59,364 bases of DNA from Clostridium sp. SM-530-WT-3G. Its GTDB lineage: Bacteria; Bacillota; Clostridia; Clostridiales; Clostridiaceae. The DNA is taken from contig NZ_JABAGC010000015.1 in NCBI RefSeq assembly GCF_012843905.1, positions 1 through 59,364 on the forward strand, given 5' to 3'. A model generated the notes under the pieces. It saw nothing but the letters and a program-made list of their open reading frames with translations. It was not told where the DNA came from and ran no database searches. The position numbers and the translations under genes were made by a program. Below, piece after piece: positions 38,212 through 47,078 of the stretch; within the stretch, counting starts at the first letter, position 1; every line of letters begins with the position of its first letter.

Positions 38212-38263
38212 GAATTTTAACTCACATATATTGTTTTTTGAAAATTAAAAAACTAATAATTTT

Positions 38264-38295
38264 AAAGATATGCTTAAGGTGTATCTTTTTATTTT
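38264..38295 (+). terminator. Terminator after the dgkA-PAP2 gene
   Basis: AAAGATA pairs with TATCTTT (7 bp core, extendable) over an 11-base loop and is followed by a T-rich tail. Confidence 0.7.
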
Positions 38296-38430
38296 TGTAT
38301 ATAGTTTAGATAAATTGAAAAAGTATCAATTTAATAATTACAATATATAATAAAAAAGTAATGATTATTTTTCAATTAGAAATATATTATAGTATATGTT
38401 AGTAACTAACTAATAATATTAGATTACCTA

Positions 38431-38458
38431 GTTAGTAATTGTAAATTGTAAATTGAAA
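38431..38458 (+). repeat. Heptad repeat array in the dgkA-era gap
   Basis: Four in-phase units (GTTAGTA, ATTGTAA, ATTGTAA, ATTGAAA) share the 7-base period and a CTGTTAA-like core. Unlike the other copies this array ends about 115 bases before the next start codon. Confidence 0.55.
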
Positions 38459-38573
38459 ATAAATAGAGTATACTATTTATAAACTAGCATAATATAAAGA
38501 TTAAGAAGAAATATAAAATCTTACAAAGAAGCTTAACTTAATTTGATAAGAAAAAGCTATTTAAGGAGGAAAA

Positions 38574-39464
38574 ATGTTTAAATCAGGATTTATATCTATA
38601 GTGGGCAGACCGAATGTAGGAAAGTCTACTTTATTAAATTATATAATGGGTGAAAAGTTATCAATAGTTTCAAATAAACCTCAAACAACAAGAAATAATA
38701 TTCAGACAATATTAACTGGTGATGATTTTCAGATGATTTTCGTTGATACACCAGGAATACATAAGCCTAAGCATAAGTTAGGTGAATTTATGGTTAATTC
38801 AGCTAAAGAATCAACAAAAGATGTTGATTTAGTTTTATTTTTAACTAATCCAGATGATGAAATAGGAAGAGGAGATAAATTTATTTTAGAAACTCTAAAA
38901 AACAAAAAGTGCCCAGTATTTTTAGTTCTAAATAAAGTAGATGAAAATACACAGGATAGAGTTGCAAAAAGCCTTGCAATGTACTCAGAAGCATTTGAAT
39001 TTGATGAAATAATACCTATATCAGCAATAAAGGGTAAAAATGTTGATACACTTCTTGAATTGATGAAGAAGGCTATGCCAGAAGGACCTAAGTATTATCC
39101 AGACGATATGATAACAGATGTTCAAGAAAAATTTGTTGTATCTGAAATTGTAAGAGAAAAAGCATTAAGAACATTAAGAGATGAGGTTCCTCATGGAATA
39201 GCTGTAGATATAATTCAAATGAAGCAGAAAGAAAATGGAACATATCATATAGAAGTAGATCTTATATGTGAAAAAGATTCACATAAAGGAATAATAATAG
39301 GTAAAAATGGTCAGACACTTAAGAGAATAGGTGAAACTTCAAGATATGAGCTTGAAAGATTTCTACATGCAAAAGTAAATATAAAGATATGGGTTAAAGT
39401 TAGAAAAGAGTGGAGAGATAATCAGCTCTTATTAAAGGAATTAGGATATAAGAAAAATAAATAG
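38574..39464 (+). CDS. era: GTPase Era
   Basis: Era is a membrane-associated GTPase that binds the 3' end of 16S rRNA and assists 30S assembly. This 296-residue protein has G1 'GRPNVGKST' near residue 9, G3 'DTPG', G4 'NKVD', and a C-terminal KH domain with '[14 protein letters not shown]' near residue 241. The ATG follows AAGGAGG. recO begins three bases after its stop. The length is normal. Confidence 0.97.
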   Translation: MFKSGFISIVGRPNVGKSTLLNYIMGEKLSIVSNKPQTTRNNIQTILTGDDFQMIFVDTPGIHKPKHKLGEFMVNSAKESTKDVDLVLFLTNPDDEIGRGDKFILETLKNKKCPVFLVLNKVDENTQDRVAKSLAMYSEAFEFDEIIPISAIKGKNVDTLLELMKKAMPEGPKYYPDDMITDVQEKFVVSEIVREKALRTLRDEVPHGIAVDIIQMKQKENGTYHIEVDLICEKDSHKGIIIGKNGQTLKRIGETSRYELERFLHAKVNIKIWVKVRKEWRDNQLLLKELGYKKNK

Positions 39465-39467
39465 GAG

Positions 39468-40217
39468 ATGGTTAATCTGGCAGTTTTTGAAACTAAGGCT
39501 GTTGTGATAAAAACTCAAGATTATAGAGAGAATGATAAGTTAGTTTGGTTTTATACTGAAAAATTGGGAAAGATAAAATCAATAGTGAGAGGAGCTAAAA
39601 AGAGTAAAAGTAAATTTTTAGCTCTTACTTTGCCTTTATGCTATGGTGATTATATGGTTTTTCAGGGGAAAAATCTATATACTCTACAGGAAGGAAAGAT
39701 ACTCAATTCATTTCAAGGACTATTGGGGAATTTGGATAAACTTACTTATTCATCGTATCTATGTGAATTGATTGATATTGCATGTGTAGATAATGAAACT
39801 AATGTACAGTTATTTAGGGATTTTATCACAACATTATATCTTCTTAATACTGATGCTCTTGACTATGAACTGCTTGTAAGGGCATTTGAGTTAAAATTAT
39901 TAAAAGCAACAGGATACAATTTGATATTGGATAATTGCAGTATATGCAAAAAGAAAATATCTGCTTCAAATTATATAAGTCTTTCTTATTATGGTGGAGT
40001 ATGTGAAGAGTGCCCTAAGGAACATGGTTTATATATATCAAAAGGTGCATATAATGCCTTAAGATTTTTAAAGAATATGAATATGGATAAACTTTATAGA
40101 CTAAACTTAAATAAGGAGATAAAAGCAGAGATTGAAAAAGTTACTACATTTTTGATATCTAATAATTATGCTAAAAAACCTAAGAGTTTAGAGATGCTGA
40201 AATTTATTAAGGAGTGA
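39468..40217 (+). CDS. recO: DNA repair protein RecO
   Basis: RecO helps load RecA at gaps together with RecR. This protein of about 249 residues has an N-terminal OB fold ('KTQDYRENDKLVWFYTEKLGK'), a helical middle and a zinc-binding cysteine set: C-x2-C in 'NCSICKK' and C-x2-C in 'CEECPKE'. The start is uncertain. ATG 39468 stands directly after the AGGAG sequence (no spacer), whereas a CTG at 39477 is nine bases away from it and would give 'MAVFETKAVVIK', which fits the family N-terminus. It is coupled to era. Confidence 0.93.
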   Translation: MVNLAVFETKAVVIKTQDYRENDKLVWFYTEKLGKIKSIVRGAKKSKSKFLALTLPLCYGDYMVFQGKNLYTLQEGKILNSFQGLLGNLDKLTYSSYLCELIDIACVDNETNVQLFRDFITTLYLLNTDALDYELLVRAFELKLLKATGYNLILDNCSICKKKISASNYISLSYYGGVCEECPKEHGLYISKGAYNALRFLKNMNMDKLYRLNLNKEIKAEIEKVTTFLISNNYAKKPKSLEMLKFIKE

Positions 40218-40223
40218 TGTAGA

Positions 40224-40880
40224 ATGGAAAAAATAACTTTAGAAAAAGTTGATATGATTAGAGAAAGGACAAAGGTAACATATGCTGAAGCAAAAGAAGC
40301 GTTAGAAGCATGTGATGGTGATGTATTAGAAGCATTAATTTATATTGAAAAGAATAATAAAGATAAAATTGCTGTAAGCAATTCTTGTAATGATTTTAAA
40401 GGTGACTGTAAAACTGCTATATCTATTGAAGAATTAAAAGCTTGGTTTAAAGAATTAATTGCAAAAGGAAATGTAACAAGAATAAAAATCAAGAAAGATG
40501 ATGAAGAATTAGTAGATATTCCTGTAACTGCAGGAATAGCAGCTGGAGTGATTGCAGTAGTAATACCACCAATACTTGCAGCTGGAATTATAGCAGCTAT
40601 AGCAACTAAAATAACAATAGAAATTACAAGAGAAGATGGAACTGTTGAAGTAATAAATAAATATGTATCAAAAGTTACAAATGAAGTTAAAGCTAAAGCA
40701 ACTGATTTAGCCGATAAAATGAAGAATAAAGTCAATGAAGTAAAAGAAGAAAATATATGGAATAAGAGTAACACTAAAACTAATGGTAAAAGTGCAGATG
40801 AAGGTGTTGTATATAGTTATACAGTAAAATTTGATGATGAAGATCAGGAGAAAAATGATAATTCTCAAGATGGAAAATAA
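40224..40880 (+). CDS. UBA-like and DUF4342 domain protein
   Basis: This 218-residue protein begins with a UBA/TS-N type three-helix domain ('VTYAEAKEALEACDGDVLEALIYIE', about residues 18-42), as in EF-Ts. A DUF4342 module follows at about 72-155: 'ELKAWFKELIAKGNVTRIKI', then a glycine/alanine-rich hydrophobic helix pair ('AGIAAGVIAVVIPPILAAGIIA') and 'ITIEITREDG'. The tail is charged. The hydrophobic core could insert in the membrane. It starts six bases after recO, so it is in the same operon. The function is unknown, although the UBA part suggests binding to a protein or RNA partner. Confidence 0.75.
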   Translation: MEKITLEKVDMIRERTKVTYAEAKEALEACDGDVLEALIYIEKNNKDKIAVSNSCNDFKGDCKTAISIEELKAWFKELIAKGNVTRIKIKKDDEELVDIPVTAGIAAGVIAVVIPPILAAGIIAAIATKITIEITREDGTVEVINKYVSKVTNEVKAKATDLADKMKNKVNEVKEENIWNKSNTKTNGKSADEGVVYSYTVKFDDEDQEKNDNSQDGK

Positions 40881-41004
40881 ATTGAATTCTTAGGAAATAT
40901 AGAGATAAAAAACTAAAAAAATAATATAAAATTACTATATAAGAAATATTTGTGAAATTTGTTTGATTTTTCTGAAAATTTAATCTAGTAAAACAATAAT
41001 TACA

Positions 41005-41013
41005 TGATATAAT
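41005..41013 (+). promoter_or_regulatory. Extended -10 promoter of the ccpN-like gene
   Basis: TGATATAAT fits an extended -10 element. No convincing -35 is present. The transcript would begin just before or within the inverted repeat at 41016-41049. Confidence 0.55.
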
Positions 41014-41015
41014 AA

Positions 41016-41049
41016 ATTTGTAATCCAAATTAAAGAATAAATTACAAAT
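41016..41049 (+). promoter_or_regulatory. Inverted repeat in the ccpN-like leader
   Basis: ATTTGTAAT and ATTACAAAT are perfect inverted copies, 16 bases apart, starting three bases after the -10 box. It could be an operator for autoregulation, or an mRNA hairpin. I cannot tell which from the sequence. Confidence 0.4.
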
Positions 41050-41080
41050 ATTTCTTGTATGTATAGAAAGAGGGATTAGG

Positions 41081-41719
41081 TTGAAATTATCACCTAGACA
41101 GGAAGAAATAATAAACTTAGTAAAAGAAAATCAGCCAATAACGAGTGAATCATTGGCAGAAAGACTTGGGGTTACAAGAGCAGCGCTTAGAGCAGATCTT
41201 GCAGTTCTCACAATGATAGGAACATTAGATGCTAGACCTAAGGTGGGTTATGTGTATTTAGGAAAGTCATCTAGTGGTTTGGTTTACCAACATATAAGTA
41301 AAATAAAGGTATCTGAAATAATGTCAAAACCAACTACAGTAAGTGAAGATACAATGGTGTATGATGCAATCGTATTCTTATTTTTAAATGATGTGGGAAC
41401 TCTTTTTATTGAGAATAATGGAGTACTTACAGGTGCTGTATCAAGAAAGGACTTTTTAAAAATATCTATAGGAGGAACGGATATTCATAAAGTTCCAGTA
41501 GGTGTAATTATGACTAGAATGCCTAATATAATTTGTGCTTCTAAAGATGATAATGCATATGATTTAGCTAAAAAAATAATAGAGCATGAAATAGATAGTA
41601 TACCAGTAGTTGAAAGAATTAATGATGAAGAGGGAAAAGAACAGGTGAGGATAATTGGTAAGGTTTCCAAGACTAATATTACAAAATTATTTGTTAAACT
41701 TGGAAGCAATGGGGAATAA
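41081..41719 (+). CDS. ccpN: CcpN-like transcriptional regulator (HTH and CBS domains)
   Basis: CcpN represses gluconeogenic genes in Bacillus. This 212-residue protein has an N-terminal winged helix ('QPITSESLAERLGVTRAALRADL', about 18-40) and two CBS domains (about 75-205) that bind adenine nucleotides. The TTG start at 41081 follows AGAGGG. It lies 100 bases before ppdK, a gluconeogenic/PEP-forming gene and a plausible target. In Bacillus ccpN is next to the PPDK regulatory protein gene yqfL, which is not in this window. The symbol is by homology. Confidence 0.85.
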   Translation: MKLSPRQEEIINLVKENQPITSESLAERLGVTRAALRADLAVLTMIGTLDARPKVGYVYLGKSSSGLVYQHISKIKVSEIMSKPTTVSEDTMVYDAIVFLFLNDVGTLFIENNGVLTGAVSRKDFLKISIGGTDIHKVPVGVIMTRMPNIICASKDDNAYDLAKKIIEHEIDSIPVVERINDEEGKEQVRIIGKVSKTNITKLFVKLGSNGE

Positions 41720-41819
41720 AAAAATAAAAAATGGGAATTATTTATTAGGGTAGCTGCAATGTATAAAAAGCATTGTTAGTATATATTGAGAAATTTATAA
41801 GAAAAGAGGGAGTATTGAG

Positions 41820-44447
41820 ATGACAAAGAAATACGTATATCTTTTTAGTGAAGGAAATGCTTCAATGAGAAACTTGCTTGGAGGAAAGGGCGCTAACTTA
41901 GCAGAAATGACTAATTTAGGAATACCAGTTCCTCATGGCTTTACAGTAACTACTGAAGCATGTACAAGATACCATGAGGATGGCAAGACAATTTCACCTG
42001 AAATTCTAGATGAGGTATATGCAAGTTTGAAAAAACTTGAAGAAGCTACAGGTAAGAAGTTTGGTGATAATACAAATCCTCTATTAGTCTCAGTAAGATC
42101 TGGTGCAAGAGTATCAATGCCTGGTATGATGGATACTATATTAAATTTAGGATTAAACGATGTAGCTGTTGAAGCTATGGCTGGTTTAACAAACAATCCT
42201 AGATTTGCATATGACTCATACAGAAGATTTATTCAAATGTTCTCAGATGTTGTTATGGGAATAGATAAGAGATTATTTGAAGATAAAATTGATGAAATGA
42301 AAGAAAGTAAACATGTTCAATATGATACAGAATTAAATGCTGATGATTTAAAAGCATTAGCTACTGCGTTTAAAGAAATATATAAAAAAGAAAAAGGTGA
42401 AGATTTTCCACAAGAACCAAAAACTCAATTAGTAGAAGCCATTAAGGCTGTATTTAGGTCATGGGAAAATCCAAGAGCAATTGTTTATAGAAGGTTAAAT
42501 GATATTCCTGGTGAATGGGGAACAGCTGTTAATGTTCAACAGATGGTTTTTGGTAATAAAGGTAATACATCTGGTACAGGAGTTATATTCTCTAGAAACC
42601 CAGCAACAGGTGATAAAGGTATCTTTGGTGAGTATTTAATGAATGCTCAAGGTGAAGATGTTGTTGCTGGTATTAGAACACCACTTCCAATAGGAAAATT
42701 AGAAGAGCAAAATCCAGAAATATATAAACAATTAGTTGGTATTATTAATACACTTGAAAATCACTATAAAGATATGCAGGATATGGAGATAACTATAGAA
42801 GAAGGAAAGTTATATTTCTTACAAACTAGAAATGGTAAGAGAACAGCTCCTGCTGCATTAAAGATAGCTGTTGATTTAGTTGCTGAAGGAATGCTAAGCA
42901 AAGAAGAAGCTATTTTGAAAGTAGAACCAAAACAGTTAGATACATTACTTCATCCAGCATTTTTAAGTGAAGATTTAAAGAAAGCAGAACCTATTGCTAA
43001 GGGGTTGCCTGCATCACCAGGAGCTGCATGTGGTAAAATTGCATTTAGTGCTGATGAAGCAAAAGAGAGAGCTGCTGCTGGTGAAGATGTAGTTCTTGTA
43101 AGATTAGAAACATCACCTGAAGATATTGAAGGTATGATTGCTGCAAAAGGAATACTTACTGTAAGAGGAGGTATGACTTCACATGCTGCAGTTGTAGCAA
43201 GAGGAATGGGTGCATGCTGTGTTGCAGGATGTGGTGCAATTAAAGTGAATGAAGAAGCAAGAACAATTGAAGTTGCAGGAAAGACTTATACTGATAAAGA
43301 TTTTATATCGTTAGACGGTACTACTGGTAATGTATATGGAGAAAGAATAAAAACTGTTACTCCAGAAATTTCAGGACATTTTGCAACATTTATGTCTTGG
43401 GCTGATGAAATAAGAAAATTAAAAGTTAGAACTAATGCAGATACACCAAGAGATGCTAAACAGGCAGTTGAATTTGGAGCTGAAGGGGTAGGACTTTGTA
43501 GAACTGAGCATATGTTCTTTGCAGAAGATAGAATTATGGCAGTAAGACAAATGATTACATCAAAAGATGTAGATCAAAGAAAAGTTGCATTAGCCAAGAT
43601 TCTTCCAATGCAGAAATCTGATTTTAAAGGTATTTATGAAGCTCTTGAAGGAAGACCAGTAACAATTAGATTATTGGATCCACCATTACATGAATTTTTA
43701 CCAAGTGTTGATGAAGATATAGAAGCTTTGGCTAAAGAGATGGGTATTACTTTTGAAGAATTAAAAGCTACTGTAGCAGAACTTCATGAGTTCAATCCTA
43801 TGATGGGTCATAGAGGATGCCGTCTTGCAGTAACTTATCCAGAAATAGCAGAAATGCAGACTAGAGCTATAATGGAAGCTGCTATTGAAGTTAATAAGGA
43901 AAAGGGATATAGCATAGTTCCTGAAATAATGATTCCATTAGTTGGGGAAGTAAAAGAATTAAAATATGTTAAAGATGTTATAGTTACAACTGCTAATAAG
44001 GTTATTGAAGAAAATAACGTTGATATGAAATATAAAGTTGGTACTATGATTGAAATACCAAGAGCAGCTCTTACAGCTGATAAAATAGCAGAAGAAGCTG
44101 AATTCTTCTCATTTGGTACAAATGATTTAACTCAAATGACATTTGGATTCTCAAGAGATGATGCAGCTAAGTTCTTAACTTCTTATTATGATAGTAAGAT
44201 TTATGAACAAGATCCATTTGCTAAATTAGATCAGATTGGTGTTGGCCAATTAGTTAAAATGGCTGCAGAAAAAGGAAAAAAGACTCGCCCAGATATACAT
44301 CTTGGAATTTGTGGTGAGCACGGTGGAGATCCATCATCAATTGAATTCTGTCATAATATTGGATTAGATTATGTATCTTGTTCACCATTTAGAGTTCCAC
44401 TTGCAAGACTTGCAGCAGCTCAAGCACAAGTTAAAAATCCAAGATAA
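41820..44447 (+). CDS. ppdK: Pyruvate, phosphate dikinase
   Basis: PPDK interconverts pyruvate, ATP and phosphate with PEP, AMP and pyrophosphate, and works in glycolysis or gluconeogenesis in clostridia. This 875-residue enzyme has an N-terminal nucleotide domain, the swivelling histidine domain with 'GGMTSHAAVVARG' (T453, H455) and a C-terminal PEP-binding barrel with 'GICGEHGGDP' (C831). These positions equal the catalytic His455 and Cys831 of the Clostridium symbiosum enzyme. The ATG follows an AAAGAGGGAG ribosome binding site. It converges with cotS on a bidirectional terminator. Confidence 0.98.
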   Translation: MTKKYVYLFSEGNASMRNLLGGKGANLAEMTNLGIPVPHGFTVTTEACTRYHEDGKTISPEILDEVYASLKKLEEATGKKFGDNTNPLLVSVRSGARVSMPGMMDTILNLGLNDVAVEAMAGLTNNPRFAYDSYRRFIQMFSDVVMGIDKRLFEDKIDEMKESKHVQYDTELNADDLKALATAFKEIYKKEKGEDFPQEPKTQLVEAIKAVFRSWENPRAIVYRRLNDIPGEWGTAVNVQQMVFGNKGNTSGTGVIFSRNPATGDKGIFGEYLMNAQGEDVVAGIRTPLPIGKLEEQNPEIYKQLVGIINTLENHYKDMQDMEITIEEGKLYFLQTRNGKRTAPAALKIAVDLVAEGMLSKEEAILKVEPKQLDTLLHPAFLSEDLKKAEPIAKGLPASPGAACGKIAFSADEAKERAAAGEDVVLVRLETSPEDIEGMIAAKGILTVRGGMTSHAAVVARGMGACCVAGCGAIKVNEEARTIEVAGKTYTDKDFISLDGTTGNVYGERIKTVTPEISGHFATFMSWADEIRKLKVRTNADTPRDAKQAVEFGAEGVGLCRTEHMFFAEDRIMAVRQMITSKDVDQRKVALAKILPMQKSDFKGIYEALEGRPVTIRLLDPPLHEFLPSVDEDIEALAKEMGITFEELKATVAELHEFNPMMGHRGCRLAVTYPEIAEMQTRAIMEAAIEVNKEKGYSIVPEIMIPLVGEVKELKYVKDVIVTTANKVIEENNVDMKYKVGTMIEIPRAALTADKIAEEAEFFSFGTNDLTQMTFGFSRDDAAKFLTSYYDSKIYEQDPFAKLDQIGVGQLVKMAAEKGKKTRPDIHLGICGEHGGDPSSIEFCHNIGLDYVSCSPFRVPLARLAAAQAQVKNPR

Positions 44448-44476
44448 TATTTTTTGAATATAATAATTTAGATTAT

Positions 44477-44518
44477 AAAAGCCTATGAGAGTTAATAAAA
44501 TCTCATAGGCTTTTTATA
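44477..44518. terminator. Bidirectional terminator between ppdK and the cotS-like gene
   Basis: AAAAGCCTATGAGA pairs perfectly with TCTCATAGGCTTTT (14 bp) over a 10-base loop. A and T runs on both sides allow it to act on both convergent transcripts. Confidence 0.9.
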
Positions 44519-45595
44519 TTATATATTTAATGTCAAATTTGAATTGAATGCAAGATTTATTTCCTTAAGAAGATTTACAGAAAATTCATATTGATTGTTA
44601 GTTCTTTTGATAGAGGAATTTAGTAGAGTTAAAAATGAGGATTTATTGCATTTGTGTATGTTTTTATAATAATCTCTTGATATCTTCCAATATTTTTGAG
44701 GGAATGAAATATATGATAATATATAGTAAAAATCTGATTGTGTCATTGGAGATATACTGTTATATGTTTTTAAAATCGACATTGCAAGTGGAATATCCCA
44801 TTTTGTATTTTCTCTCTTTAGTATTCTTCGCATAAAATAGCCTAAGTCTTTCATTGAATAATCTGTTTTACATTTATCAAAATCAATTATCCATGGATTT
44901 AAATCTTCAGGGAAAAGTAAATTTTTATTTACATAATCCCCATGACATAAGGAACGGCTTAATTGGTCATGATGAATTTTGGAAGCAAAATCTAAAGATA
45001 GCTCAGCAAGTTTTATACTTGTATCGAAGCTTGAAATAAACTGTCTTGAAAATTTATCTCTATATTTAAAGGCTGAATTAGATGTTTTTAATAAATCCTC
45101 AAAATGTTTAAGGGTAGATATGTAGTAATCATCAAATCCTTCTCTTGAAGAGCTACCTAAAATAGGTCTAAAAGATCGTGTCTTTGAATGTATTTCAGAA
45201 AGCTTCTGTATGGCAATAATAACATGGTCCATATTATCAAAACTGCAACGGACTCCATTTACCCATGGAGATAATATAAAAAGCATATTATTATAGTTTA
45301 CAAAACGGTTTTGGTCAGTTGTAGGAAGTAGTTTGGGAACACGTATATTATTTCTGTAAAGCCATTCACATGCAGAATAAACATAAAGAAGGTCTTCTTT
45401 GCTGTAATATACTTTTTTTAAGCAATAACTTAAATTATTATAGTCTACTCTATATACTGCTCTTTGTTTTTCGGTATCTTTAAATTTTATTGTAGAAACT
45501 TCAGCGTTATATAAATTATATTTAGGAAGTACAGATTGCTTTATAATTTTAGGAGAAAGGCTTGTTTTATTTGATGGAATAAAATTTGTGCTCAT
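44519..45595 (-). CDS. CotS-family spore coat protein (kinase-like fold)
   Basis: This protein of about 358 residues has the aminoglycoside phosphotransferase/choline kinase fold used by CotS and CotI coat proteins. 'LCHGDYVNKNLLF' carries the catalytic-loop HGD-x4-N and 'PWIIDFDKCKTDY' the DFD motif, so kinase residues are preserved. The extension with 'YFMRRILKRE' is typical of CotS. On the minus strand the ATG at 45595 follows AAAGGAGTG; an upstream ATG at 45613 in frame is too early for that site. Mother-cell expression is expected from the family, but I could not assign a sigma-K box. Confidence 0.88.
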   Translation of the reverse strand: MSTNFIPSNKTSLSPKIIKQSVLPKYNLYNAEVSTIKFKDTEKQRAVYRVDYNNLSYCLKKVYYSKEDLLYVYSACEWLYRNNIRVPKLLPTTDQNRFVNYNNMLFILSPWVNGVRCSFDNMDHVIIAIQKLSEIHSKTRSFRPILGSSSREGFDDYYISTLKHFEDLLKTSNSAFKYRDKFSRQFISSFDTSIKLAELSLDFASKIHHDQLSRSLCHGDYVNKNLLFPEDLNPWIIDFDKCKTDYSMKDLGYFMRRILKRENTKWDIPLAMSILKTYNSISPMTQSDFYYILSYISFPQKYWKISRDYYKNIHKCNKSSFLTLLNSSIKRTNNQYEFSVNLLKEINLAFNSNLTLNI

Positions 45596-45816
45596 AAATA
45601 CACTCCTTTTCAAATTGGTAGTGTTAAATAATATTAGAAGTTTTCATTAATAATAATATTAATAATAAGGGATTAATATACGTATAGAATTAAAGAAAAA
45701 TGTTAAAAAACTGAGTTTTTATATATTATTTTTGTAATTATTGCAAATAATAAAAATAGGTCATAATTAGAGGAATATAGTGATAAATATAGAATACATA
45801 AAAAGAGGTGATATAT

Positions 45817-46845
45817 ATGAATGTGAAAGAAAAAATTGAGAACTTTGAAAGCTTGACATTAATTAAAGAAGCTTCTTTTTCAGCAAAATCTTTAGGGCGT
45901 GAAAAAAAAGAATTAGATGATGAAATGCGTACTTGTTATATGGTAGACAGAGACAGAATTATTCAAAGTAAGTCATTTAGAAGATTAAAACATAAAACAC
46001 AGGTATATATAAAAACCTCTGGTGATCATTATAGAACAAGACTTACACATACACTTGAAGTGTCACAAGTTGCTAGGAATATTGGAGTTGGAATTGGATT
46101 GAATGAGAATCTGATTGAGGCTATAGCACTTGGACACGATTTAGGTCATGTAGCTTTTGCTCATACAGGTGAAGAAGTATTAAATGAATATTTGGAAGAA
46201 GGCTTCAGACATAATGAACAGAGTGTTAGAGTAGTTTCAAAACTTGAAAATGGAGGAGAAGGATTAAATCTTACTAAAGAAGTTATAAATGGAATACTTC
46301 ATCATAGTGGTCTTGGAACTATAAATGATATAACAACTCTTGAAGGTATTGTGGTTAAATATAGTGACAAGATGGCGTATCTTAATCATGATATTGATGA
46401 TTCAATAAGAGCAGGACTACTTGATTTAAGTCAAATACCTAAGGATATTATAAAGGTTCTTGGATATTATTCTAATCAGAGGCTAAATACATTAATAAGT
46501 GATTTTATTAAAACATCAACTCATAATTTAGCTCAGGGTAAGAGAGAAATTGGGTTAAGCAATGAAATAAATGAAGCTATGATTGAACTTAGAAAGTTTA
46601 TGTTCAAAAATATATATTTAGGGGATACGTTAAAAATTGAAAGAAATAAGGGAAAGTTCGTACTTTATGAACTTATTGAGTATTTTGAAAAACATCCATA
46701 TGAAATGCCAGAGCTTTATAGTAATATAGTGGAAAAAGAAGGATTAAAACGAGGTGTGACAGATTATATTGCTGGAATGAGCGATGATTATTGCTTGTTA
46801 TTATTTAATAAGTTGTTTATACCAAAAGTAATTATTGATTATTAA
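45817..46845 (+). CDS. dgt: Deoxyguanosinetriphosphate triphosphohydrolase-like protein
   Basis: This 342-residue HD-domain dNTPase would release triphosphate from dGTP or other dNTPs, adjusting precursor pools. Metal ligands are recognisable in '[16 protein letters not shown]' (first H), '[16 protein letters not shown]' (HD) and a later D in '[15 protein letters not shown]'. ATG 45817 is favoured by AGAGGTGAT; a GTG at 45808 is in frame. It lies upstream of dnaG, a frequent clostridial pairing, and is divergent from the cotS-like gene. Confidence 0.93.
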   Translation: MNVKEKIENFESLTLIKEASFSAKSLGREKKELDDEMRTCYMVDRDRIIQSKSFRRLKHKTQVYIKTSGDHYRTRLTHTLEVSQVARNIGVGIGLNENLIEAIALGHDLGHVAFAHTGEEVLNEYLEEGFRHNEQSVRVVSKLENGGEGLNLTKEVINGILHHSGLGTINDITTLEGIVVKYSDKMAYLNHDIDDSIRAGLLDLSQIPKDIIKVLGYYSNQRLNTLISDFIKTSTHNLAQGKREIGLSNEINEAMIELRKFMFKNIYLGDTLKIERNKGKFVLYELIEYFEKHPYEMPELYSNIVEKEGLKRGVTDYIAGMSDDYCLLLFNKLFIPKVIIDY

Positions 46846-47026
46846 ATATTATTATTAGGCATAATAATATCTATAGTAAAATAAATTTTAAAAATTAAAG
46901 AGGATTTTATAATAAAAAAAAGAATAAATAGAAATAGCGTGAATATATTATTATTTTAGGACTGCAATTTATATGCATAAATTTATTATGAATTTTTCAT
47001 ATAAATAAGGAGGAAAAAAATTTATA

Positions 47027-47074
47027 ATGTCGAATAATATATATTTGTTGAAAAAACAGTGGGGAGGGAGATGA
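47027..47074 (+). CDS. Predicted 15-codon leader ORF before dnaG
   Basis: AAGGAGG at 47007-47013 (a spacing of 13 bases, somewhat long) precedes ATG 47027, which opens a 15-residue peptide beginning MSNNIYLL and ending in GGR. Its TGA ends four bases before the dnaG TTG start, and its last codons contain the dnaG ribosome binding site GGGGAGGGAG. It may couple translation to dnaG. There is no proof that it is expressed. Confidence 0.35.
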   Translation: MSNNIYLLKKQWGGR

Positions 47075-47078
47075 CTCC

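Larger units (their letters stand above)
38212..38573. other. Gap between dgkA-PAP2 and era
   Basis: This 362-base stretch contains a terminator (38264-38295), a very AT-rich middle without a supported ORF, and a short heptad array at 38431-38458. The era ribosome binding site AAGGAGG is at its end. I cannot place an era promoter with confidence. Confidence 0.6.

Noticed and set aside
44635..45039. Two + strand ORFs (66 and 61 codons) opposite the cotS-like gene
   Set aside because: They overlap a full-length kinase-fold gene with intact motifs on the other strand and have no signals of their own.
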